Positions 55,937 to 64,000 of a stretch of DNA of 64,000 nucleotides are shown here, in pieces. The stretch spans positions 8,866,001-8,930,000 of the forward strand of contig CP053167.1 in the NCBI GenBank assembly GCA_014607495.2, given 5' to 3'. The stretch comes from Carposina sasakii. Its lineage: Eukaryota; Arthropoda; Insecta; Lepidoptera; Carposinidae. The stretch's first letter is position 1; every line of letters starts with the position of its first letter. Made by a program: the position numbers and the translations under genes. The notes beneath the pieces were generated by a model. The model saw only the letters and a list, made by a program, of their open reading frames with translations. It was not told where the DNA came from and did not search any database.

Positions 55937-58900
55937 TCATATATTATTCATGTCATATAACACTTGAGCGATCGTTCGGGACGCTTCCACGCTGCTTAGT
56001 GCTATCGATGCCAGATGCGACTCGAAGGATCGGAGTTGCCTGCAACAAAAACACACTATGGTAAGAAATGGGATCCAAATAAAAAAGGGCTTTGGCCACT
56101 CGTATATAAAACTTGGTATATTACGTGGTAAAGTGGAAATGCTAATGACCAAACATAGCTCACAACACACATAAACACTGGATAGACTCTCGACATATTC
56201 GCTGTCGGCAGATTTTCTAAGCATGCCAACATTATTTCAACGCCTAGTGTGAGGACGCAAATAAGCGTCAGCGGCGCCTCTAGAAAGTCATGAAGACGGA
56301 AATACGTAGTCACCGGCACTGAATGTGTTAAGCGAAGAAACATTTAGAAATAATATATATTACGAGTATACTAGCGGCCACCCACCGCTTCGCCCGCGTG
56401 TGAGTGCATTACTCCCGTGTGAAGCCAGGGCGGGTCCCTAGTTATACATTATAAACCTTCCTCGTGAATCACTCTATCTATTAAAAAACCGCATCAAAAT
56501 CCGTTCCCTAGTTTGAAAGATCTAAGCATACCTACATAGGGACGGACAGACAGCGGCAAGCGAATATGTAGTGAAGTAAAAAAATAGAAGGACACATAGT
56601 TTTTCTTTTCTTTCTTTATTCTTTATTGTACACAGAAAACATATAGCAGGTAAGTATATACCATAGATAATGTACAAAGGCGAGCTTATCTCTTAAAGAG
56701 ATATCTTCTCGCAAACCAGTTGGGATAGAGAATATATATATATAGGCGGATTGTATGTGTACACAATCATAAAATAAACATATATACCAAAAACTTACAA
56801 TAATAATAAATACTAATTACTTAATATAAAATAAATAATAAAAGGACATACTTACATAATACATAGTGGGACAGATGACAAAAAAGAGAAGAAATTATAA
56901 TGCAATGACTGCAGACCAATCAAGGAAGCGAGAGGTAGTGATCCTTTAATTTTTTCTTAAAACTTCCAATTGTACGACAGTCTCGAATACTCTGCGGGAA
57001 TTCATTCCACAGCTTAACTGCATACACAGTGAAGCAGTAGTCATAGGTGGCAGATTGATGTTGAGGAGTTTTTAACAGTGAAGCTGTATTCGAACGCAAG
57101 GGTCGATCTCTAGAGAATAAATAATCAAAGCGTTCACTGAGATATATAGGAGATAACTTGTTTGTGTCTGTAGGGTCTCCCTTATCCTGCTAGCTACCCC
57201 CATTTTAAGAACATGTTTATATGTATCAAGTTACCTTCTTCCAGTATTAGAGTAGATGACGATATTCCTCAAAATAAGGGCTGCAGTCAATCTGATGCTC
57301 TTCGTGACTGGACCCTCGTTTTCATCCTATAGGAGACAAGATTATATACTTATGATAAATGTTTTAATATCATCAAGTGATAAAGATTAAAAGAATTTAA
57401 GGCTAACAAAATAAATCTCTCTTCTGTGGATTTTTCAGAGTTTTACGATCCCGCGAATGCGACTATAATAGTCGTTGTAGTTATAAATATAGAAATTTCC
57501 GCCATTTTGTTTTTCTATGTAATTGTCGAGGGACGTTAGAATAGGACCCATGGTAGACCCTTTGTTAATCGAATAGATCGTATTACGCTATATAAGACAA
57601 ATAAAATTTCTTATAACGTGCAAAAGCATCAAACAAGAACACAAAATCATACACAGAATATTAAAACGAGAGCAAGAAATAATGAAATAGGTACACATAG
57701 AAATTGAACAGAATGAAATCAATGCAATAAAACGCAAATATAATAATGCCAAATGCTGATTTAGAATTAGCAAATAAATAGAATTTACATGTACTTATGT
57801 TACAAAACTTTACTTATGTTAAACAGCAAACATTTACTTGATGGTGACATCAAAATAGCATAATATGTCCGAACGCATTCATAACTACAAAACATTGTAC
57901 AAACTAAGAAGTTGTAAGATAAAATATACACTGCATTATTGCACAAAAAGCACTGACTTTACTTATCGGATCGCATTAAAGTAATATAGGTACCATAAAC
58001 AAAATTTACCCAAATCAGTCAATTTACATAACTCAGAATTCAAAAGTACACTGAGTGCTTTCAAGGTACAAGTAAACGCTAACAATACTATACTCGTATA
58101 AGAAATCAATGCTCAAATCGATATTAAAGAGATCCGCAGCATGCATACATTTTTTGTTTAAATATGAAAGTGCAGACCAATACAAATGCTGTCCTATATT
58201 TTTTAATAACTTGTCCCTCTGAGCGTTTATTAATATACGATGAGAATAAACGGGTCCTACACAGACTGGTTCGCCATCGAAAAGGGTGTTAGACAGGGAT
58301 GTGTAGCGTCACCGTGGCTATTCAATCTATACATGGACAGTTGTTTGCAAGGTTTGAAAGACGATGTTTGTGGTCTAAGAATGAATGAGTTACTTGTCAA
58401 ATGCCTTCTGTATGCCGATGACATGGTTTTGCTTGCGTCTTCGGAGGAGGAGTTGCAGGAGATGGTAACAAAAATGCATGGATAATTTGAAAGTAAAGAA
58501 ATGAAGATGAATGTAAGACGAAAGTGATGGTTTTTGAAAAGGATGAGGTAATGGCGAATTGCAAAATAATGATTGGCGAAGAAAGATTGGAGCAAGTGAC
58601 TGAGTTCGTGTATCTGAGGGGGAACTTTGTTTACAAGGGATGGTAAGCATGACAAAGATATTGTAAAGAGAGTGAATGCTGGGAATAGGGAAAAGGGCAC
58701 TTAATTCTTTTATAAGTAGCCAGAAAGTGTCGCAAGCGGCTGTTCACGGAGGTGTTTTGGTGCCGACTCTTATGTATGGAAGTGAAAGTTGGGTATGGCA
58801 GAAACCAAAACACCAAGGTAAAGTGAATGCAGTGGAAATGAGAGCATTGAGAAGTATGTGTGGAGTCACTTTGAAAGATAGAATAAGAAATGAAGTGATC

Positions 58901-61900
58901 AGAAAGAAGTGTGGTATAAATGAGGACGTGGTGACGAAGATTGAGAAGGGTATGTTTAGGTGGTTTGGGCATGTGGAGAGGAGTGAAAATAGACTGACAA
59001 AGAAAGTGTACAACGGAAGAGTGGATGGAAGGGTTGGAAGGGGAAGACGTCGCCGGACTTTCACCGATTAAATTGGTGAAATTCTAAAGAAAGGTCAGGT
59101 CAAGAGTACCCTAAACTGACGAGCGTGCATGAAGAATATCATGAAAGTAGCTGAAGCAAAAGAGCTGTTTCAGGATCGTAGCAAATGGAGATCCGTGATC
59201 TCTGCCTACCCCTCCGGGAAAGAGGCGTGATTATTATGTATGTATGTAATTCAGTGATTGTTGGACGATATAAAAAAAAAACATAAATTAGATTAATCTA
59301 TACCCCGTTTTTTTTTAAGATAGAAATCTTATTTTCGAAGTTGTTTGTAAACATTAGAACACTCATACTTGTAAGATATGAGTGAAGTTTGACGTTTTTC
59401 GATATTAATGTATCCTACTAAAAAGTTCAATTTTGTGTTTGCGAAATCAGCTTCTTTAGGTTTTTTATAGTACAATGTTTATATGAGTAGGTACTATTGA
59501 ATTGAGAAGAAAACTTTAGGAACTATTGATGATAATAATACACAAAACTGTGCCTAATAAAAAACCTGATTTAGTTATTTTGGATTGTTTCTATTTTTAA
59601 ATAAAATGATGGTACAATCTAATTACAATAAAATCTGTCTCCTAACGATATATTTCAGTAATTTTGTATACTACCATATACTCATTATAAACATTAATAT
59701 ATGTATATAAACTGTAAGTATTTAACACAGAGACGACATAAAACTAAACACATAATATACTTTTTACAGCACCCGTATGATGAATTTGGTGAGAGCGACA
59801 TGTCTCACTTTTAAACGTCAAACTAAGTGTATGTAATTGACCCGGTAGCTTAGAGCGGCTGGCACGGTTTGCAGTGGTCGTGGGTTCGATTCCCACTGGG
59901 GTGAAGAATTTTTTCCATTTTCTTTATTAATAATTTTATAATATATAATATCTTGACTAAGATAAATTTATAAAAACACTTCTCCATTAATATAATCCGT
60001 TAGGATATGGTTGATCGTTTCATCTTTAAACATTGTGCTGAGGGATTCAGCTTTGTTTGCCGAGATTTGGATAGTGTATAGCTATCGGGATGAAAAATAA
60101 CGTTGCCAATATGTAATTTAGAAAAGAGATGGTAAAATTCGTCATCCGAGTAATTGACCCGGTAGCTTAGTAGTTAGAGAGGCTGGCACGGTTTGCAGTG
60201 GTCGTGGGTTCGATTCCCACTCGGGTGAAGAATTTTTTCAATTTTCTTTATTAATAATTTTATAAGTGTATGTACTTTGAACGTAAAAATAGACTTAAGA
60301 ATTAGAATAGATACTGGTTCTCAAGCCAGGATTGAGTGAATTAGGGCTGATAGAAGTGGTTTGCAATCCCTTTTTACACACCAAGTAGAAACACTTGCCT
60401 TATCTAGTTATTACTTAGCTCAGTGGATTTGACTATTAAAAGTGAGACATCTCGCTCTCATCAAATTCATCATACGCGTGCAGATAGACACGTTCTTACT
60501 CTACCAATAACCATGCATTATTACATCCATCTCTCTCAGACACAATACTACAGAAAGAGACATTCTTAGTCTGTACGCAACACTCATGAAGGAAGGACGA
60601 AGAGGAGATTATAATCAATGTTAGTCCATTGTAAAATAGCGCAGTATAAACCAATCACTGGCCAATATTTATCCTGTAGCCGCTCGTAACCCATGCCAAA
60701 CTTGATACTCTCCTATGAATCAACATAGGGTAAGCTAGTAGAGATTGCTATGTGGCATTAAGTTCGCCTTTGCACAGCATTTATAATACAAATAAATATT
60801 TTTTCTTTTAATCTCTACAGGGTGTAACAAAAGCGGAATGTTAAGCAAACTGTTATGAATGAAATGCCCACTAAAGAGAACCTATACACGAAATTTTATG
60901 CTCGAAATCACATGTTTATTTTTTCATATAGTATAGAAATATCCCTAAGCAACTCATGAATGTAATGTAACAATCATCAAAACTAAACATAACGTCATTA
61001 CGAGTCTCAGGAGTATAGGTTCTCTATAACGGGATATTTCGAATTTCGCTTAACATACCCCTATTATTACACCCTGTAACAAATCATGCGCTCTTCATGC
61101 TTCCTTCATATAAAAGCCTTATATTCTCTCACCACTGGTTCCATTGTGCGATTGAGGTCTGCCCTGTGCTGTAATGCGCGCGCAGACAATTAGTTAGTGA
61201 CGTCACAAAATAGTGCGATAGTGAAGTGACATACTCGTAGTAATACATATATCTAAACAAGATTTCTTAGTTAAATGAGTCTGTATATGTATAATGCTAA
61301 AAAGATTTTTTTATATTAGCCTGTACTGTTTCCCACTGTTGGGCCTTCCCACCTATGCACTATCACAGAGGGGGCGCGTCTTTTAATTGACGTAAGTAAA
61401 AAAAATACATATTTTACAGAAACGAACATATAATTTAATTGGATTCCTGTTTAGATATAAATACTATGACAAGGATATTAAAGCAACTTACTTAAGTATT
61501 ACCGAACCTATATTTATAACCACTTAATACAATTTAAATATATAAATTTAAATATTGCACTTCGAAAGATATAGTCGGTTAATTTTGATTTCGTATCTCT
61601 GTCACACACTTACCCGAGATATACTTGAAATTATTATTCATTGTAATTCCTATTAATCAATTGATTCAATAAGCCAACTGTCTCTTTCCAAATGTCTATG
61701 TACAATATTTATATATAACCCAGTAATATAATGATGTAAATCCCGCCCCTTTCTATCATAACTTGCAACCGGTCGCAGTTACTAGATAGTGACTGTCAAA
61801 ACATACCGTTTGATATTACCCTACTACTTTAAAAAGTCGGTGCTTTACACCGATAGATTCTAAAATACGGATTCTTTGAATCGCGTAGTCATCTTCACGT

Positions 61901-63117
61901 TTAGCAAACCCTTTTGCCGACCAGTCGCAAATTACGAAACCAACTATCAAAAACAAGTCAACCAATAACCGACGAAGATTTTTTGTACATTCGTATTCGG
62001 GAGGATTCGTATTCGATTACCTAAATTGCAGTAGCAGAGCCAAAGTAATGCGACAGCGAAAATTGTAAGTATGTGACTGTACGGAACAACCGCGGGGCAT
62101 TGCTATCGCTCTGCTACTGCAAGTTACATAATCAGGGGGCGGGTTGGCTAGCAAAAACAAATCAAACTATCTCCGAATAAGATATTTTCGAATATTCCTA
62201 TTCTGGCTTTATCTAGTGGTAAAGCGCTGTAACAATCAACCAAACGTACTAACCATCAGTTCCCTCGGATTGAACATTTCCTGCGCGTGTTTGTTAAGCG
62301 CCGCAAGCGCAGCGTTGGGCGGGTATCCTAGCGAGACTGGTTTGTTCTCGCCCTCGGTAGTTTGACGACCCATTGCGTTGTAGGTTGCGCGTAATGCCTG
62401 AAAGAAATACATTGCTGCGTTTTAGCATTATTAACATTAACATTGTTGGATGAATACTTTGGGGGTAAAACTGTAAAACGCAATAATAATATACGTTATT
62501 ATTAACAGCCCACAATTTCGTCTATGTAAATTGCAGGTCCCATGCACCTGGGGTTATGGAAACGTGAAAAACCTGAACTGTTTTTCACGTTTCCATAAAC
62601 ACCGGGTGCATGGGAACAGGCAGGAAGCAGTAGATAACTTATTTGTCGACTGTTATTTTTATATGTCTAGTATGAGCTGAAATTTCGGGGCTTTATGTCC
62701 ATCAATGTGAATCTTTATTTTTTATATTAAATAGGCTTACGCTTGACCACAACGCGCCTGATGGTAGCACCGTTGCAGTCTAAGATGGAGCGCGCTTGCC
62801 TAAAAGAAACCGGAGAGGAAAAAGAACTAATAATGGTTATAATCACCTAAAGACGAAATCTAGGAGAACTGATTTTAGCAGCTAGTCAAAACCAACATAA
62901 GGTTTGACAGACCGTATGAATCTACTGTTACTGGTACATAGTAAATTTACTTACCTGCGGCGAGCAGTGCTTGTCAGTAAGATGGTTGAGAAGCGCAAAG
63001 GTCTTGCGCGGCACTCGGTCACAGTCCACCCACATACAGGGAGCCTCGCCCGCCGCGCCGCCCGGGGCGTGCGCCCGCGCCGCGTGCGTGAACACCGAGC
63101 CCGCGCACGCGAACACC
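55937..63117 (-). CDS. Bap170: Bap170 / ARID2, last five exons (3' part)
   Basis: The gene encodes the ARID2-type subunit of the PBAP (PBAF) SWI/SNF chromatin remodeller. Exons on the plus scale are 62955-63117 (or longer, see the minisatellite), 62741-62779 (least certain), 62254-62397, 57235-57326 and 55937-56039 with TGA at 55937-55939. The first exon gives [12 protein letters not shown], the histidine half of one C2H2 finger, then a second finger CMWVDCDR...[10 protein letters not shown], like human ARID2's CLWEGC...HLQDKHC. The third gives [19 protein letters not shown]. The last two give [19 protein letters not shown] and [20 protein letters not shown], matching the conserved ARID2 C-terminus (recalled from memory). 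Phases join without a break if the small exon uses the acceptor at 62780. The ARID, ARM-like and RFX-type parts must lie beyond the right edge. The 4.9-kb intron between 57326 and 62254 is packed with repeats. Confidence 0.85.
56372..56580 (-). repeat. Family H-related repeat in Bap170 last intron
   Basis: ACTAGCGGCCACCCACCGCT, CCGCATCAAAATCCGTTCCC and GGGACGGACAGACAGCGGC are typical of the 'Gxx CGCCCGCG' repeats. It belongs to a diverged subfamily. Confidence 0.5.
56590..57170 (-). pseudogene. Jockey-like LINE 3' fragment in Bap170 intron
   Basis: On the minus strand from about 57155 to 56935 the translation reads [17 protein letters not shown], then [20 protein letters not shown] and [10 protein letters not shown]. 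This pattern (FxxxxxxLWNxLPxxIRxxxxxxxFKxxLxxH) is the extreme C-terminus of Jockey/CR1-type reverse transcriptase proteins. The 3' UTR runs to about 56600 and ends in TTTCTTTCTTTATTCTTTAT. All upstream LINE sequence is missing. Confidence 0.7.
57327..58227. other. Bap170 intron, no further feature
   Basis: AT-rich intron sequence with no recognised repeat. The frame 57588-57773 is accidental. Confidence 0.35.
58228..59252 (+). pseudogene. RTE-like LINE, 5'-truncated, second copy
   Basis: The frame begins [19 protein letters not shown], then [12 protein letters not shown] and the [12 protein letters not shown] box at about 58411-58446. It is broken by a TAA near 58482 and at least three shifts. 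Later pieces give [22 protein letters not shown] and MFRWFGHVE. The 3' end, CTACCCCTCCGGGAAAGAGG then (TATG)n, matches the 53.9-kb copy. It is about 92-95% like that copy by eye and lies in opposite orientation 4 kb away, inside the Bap170 intron. Both are 5'-truncated insertions of one family. Confidence 0.85.
59253..59764. other. Bap170 intron, no further feature
   Basis: AT-rich intron sequence; no exon-like or repeat structure recognised. Confidence 0.3.
59765..60476. mobile_element. MITE-like element enclosing two tRNA-like sequences
   Basis: The ends are inverted over about 40 bp: CGTATGATGAATTTGGTGAG...GTCTCACTTTTAA on the left (59775-59815) against TTAAAAGTGAGACATCTCGC...TCATACG on the right (60434-60474). 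Inside are two copies of a tRNA-like block, 59838-59905 and 60154-60228, each followed by GAAGAATTTTTTC and an AT-rich tail. They contain GACCCGGTAGCTTAG and a perfect T-arm GTGGGTTCGATTCCCAC. The first has a short deletion in the D arm. The single unit at 45.7 kb has no such inverted ends. Confidence 0.65.
60154..60228 (+). ncRNA. tRNA-like sequence (tRNA-derived, not a tRNA gene)
   Basis: ACCCGG at the start pairs with TCGGGT at the end, the T arm GTGGG/CCCAC is perfect with loop TTCGATT (B box), and an A-box-like TAGCTTAGTAG is present. The anticodon arm does not form. RNA polymerase III transcription is possible; decoding is not. Confidence 0.45.
60819..61076. mobile_element. P1 palindromic MITE, copy c (diverged)
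   Basis: Ends CAGGGTGTAACAAAAGCGG and TATTACACCCTG with TA on each side (60817-60818, 61077-61078). The outer arms are kept (AGAGAACCTATACACGAAAT against GTATAGGTTCTCTATAACGG) but the centre differs from copies a and b. It lies in the Bap170 intron. Confidence 0.8.
61080..62011. other. Bap170 intron, no further feature
   Basis: No exon or defined repeat was recognised in this 0.9 kb. Confidence 0.3.
62012..62147. mobile_element. Short MITE of the 45.4-kb type
   Basis: GATTACCTAAATTGCAGTAG faces CTACTGCAAGTTACATAATC, followed by AGGGGGCGGG. It lies about 100 bp downstream (minus-strand sense) of the Bap170 exon 62254-62397. Confidence 0.6.
62539..62614. repeat. Long hairpin in a short Bap170 intron
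   Basis: CCCATGCACC...TTATGGAAACGTGAAAAA pairs with TTTTTCACGTTTCCATAA...GGTGCATGGG; arms of about 33 bases with few mismatches and a loop of about 9 bases. It lies in the intron between the exons 62741-62779 and 62254-62397. Confidence 0.75.
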
Positions 63118-64000
63118 CTGCCGCGACACACATACATATATACATATACAGCCGCGCCGCCCGGGGCGTGCGCCCGCGCCGCGTGCGTGAACACCGAGCC
63201 CGCGCACGCGAACACCCTGCCGCGACACACATACATATATACATATACAGCCGCGCCGCCCGGGGCGTGCGCCCGCGCCGCGTGCGTGAACACCGAGCCC
63301 GCGCACGCGAACACCCTGCCGCGACACACATACATATATACATATACAGCCGCGCCGCCCGGGGCGTGCGCCCGCGCCGCGTGCGTGAACACCGAGCCCG
63401 CGCACGCGAACACCCTGCCGCGACACACATACATATATACATATACAGCCGCGCCGGCCCGGGGCGTGCGCCCGCGCCGCGTGCGTGAACACCGAGCCCG
63501 CGCACGCGAACACCCTGCCGCGACACACATACATATATACATATACAGCCGCGCCGCCCGGGGCGTGCGCCCGCGCCGCGTGCGTGAACACCGAGCCCGC
63601 GCACGCGAACACCCTGCCGCGACACACATACATATATACATATACAGCCGCGCCGCCCGGGGCGTGCGCCCGCGCCGCGTGCGTGAACACCGAGCCCGCG
63701 CACGCGAACACCCTGCCGCGACACACATACATATATACATATACAGCCGCGCCGCCCGGGGCGTGCGCCCGCGCCGCGTGCGTGAACACCGAGCCCGCGC
63801 ACGCGAACACCCTGCCGCGACACACATACATATATACATATACAGCCGCGCCGCCCGGGGCGTGCGCCCGCGCCGCGTGCGTGAACACCGAGCCCGCGCA
63901 CGCGAACACCCTGCCGCGACACACATACATATATACATATACAGCCGCGCCGCCCGGGGCGCCCGCGCCGCGTGCGCCCGCGCCGCGTGCGTGAACACCG
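63051..64000. repeat. 99-bp minisatellite repeating a Bap170 splice acceptor and exon start
   Basis: Ten unit starts (CCCGGGGCG at 63061, 63160, 63259, 63358, 63458, 63557, 63656, 63755, 63854, 63953) give a 99-bp period, with one extra G in the fifth unit. Units are otherwise identical by eye; the tenth is altered and cut by the window edge. Read on the minus strand, each unit has an AT/TG-rich stretch (TATATGTATATATGTATGTG), the acceptor CGCGGCAG|G, and then the GC-rich coding start of the exon ([20 protein letters not shown]). Ninety-nine bases are 33 codons and no frame has a stop. Confidence 0.9.

Noticed and set aside
56056..56343. Upstream extension of the last Bap170 exon as a 95-codon protein
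   Set aside because: The frame past 56039 runs into the intron; a clear acceptor (TTGCAG) and the homology end at 56039.
56370..56600. Possible extra Bap170 exon in the GC-richer patch
   Set aside because: The patch matches the dispersed CGCCCGCG-type repeat family, not ARID2 sequence.
58257..59064. Minus-strand frames of 86-147 codons
   Set aside because: They are shadows of the plus-strand LINE fragment.
62741..62799. A 59-bp version of the small Bap170 exon (acceptor TTTTAG at 62800)
   Set aside because: Its length breaks the phase between the flanking exons, whose frames are fixed by homology. The 39-bp version with the acceptor at 62780 keeps the frame, though skipping of this exon also would.
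62904..63998. Several long overlapping frames on both strands (169 to 356 codons)
   Set aside because: They come from the stop-free 99-bp minisatellite, which is open in many frames because 99 is a multiple of three. Only the minus-strand frame joined to CMWVDCDR at 62955-63117 is taken as coding.
63051..64000. CRISPR-like array
   Set aside because: The units are contiguous 99-bp copies with no unique spacers, and the sequence is from an animal genome.

Overview
The window is AT-rich nuclear DNA of an animal, most probably a moth or butterfly (Lepidoptera). Genes have short exons with GT-AG introns and are far apart. The space between them is filled with insect-type transposons (BEL/Pao, Copia, mariner, Tigger/pogo, RTE-like and Jockey-like LINE pieces), a tRNA-derived SINE of the kind common in Lepidoptera, and many palindromic MITEs. 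The Lepidoptera call rests on recognising these repeats, not on a database search. There are no prokaryotic operons, rRNA or CRISPR arrays.

Only three host genes are supported. (1) Minus strand, 8773 to 2657: a complete nine-exon secreted GH18 chitinase, 405 aa, with an intact catalytic motif; its introns carry a SINE, two fold-back MITEs and a small THAP-bearing element. (2) Plus strand, 27261-28163: an intact intronless paralogue of the succinate dehydrogenase iron-sulphur subunit (SdhB), probably a retrogene. (3) Minus strand, from the right edge to 55937: the last five exons of Bap170/ARID2, the PBAP chromatin-remodelling subunit, with a 4.9-kb intron full of repeats.

Mobile elements with defined ends are: a BEL/Pao element 15811-20116 (identical 214-bp LTRs, GTAGT target duplication, reverse transcriptase deleted); a Copia element 33550-38179 (LTRs differing at two places, AATAC duplication, two frameshifts); a mariner 46337-47630 (TA duplication, transposase broken by a 4-bp insertion); and a Tigger/pogo element 48399-50498 (TA duplication, N-terminus decayed). 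The BEL and the mariner each sit inside a copy of the same short interspersed repeat, called R1 here, of which about a dozen copies are scattered over the window.

The most unusual structure is at the right edge (about 63051-64000): a 99-bp GC-rich minisatellite, at least nine nearly identical units, that repeats the 3' splice site and first coding bases of a Bap170 exon. Each unit is 33 codons long and free of stops, so Bap170 has at least nine equivalent candidate splice acceptors in a row. Other points of note are a MITE enclosing two tRNA-like sequences (59765-60476) and several near-perfect short-loop hairpins (53.4, 55.0 and 62.5 kb). I could not run searches: exon borders come from splice consensus, reading frame and remembered family motifs.
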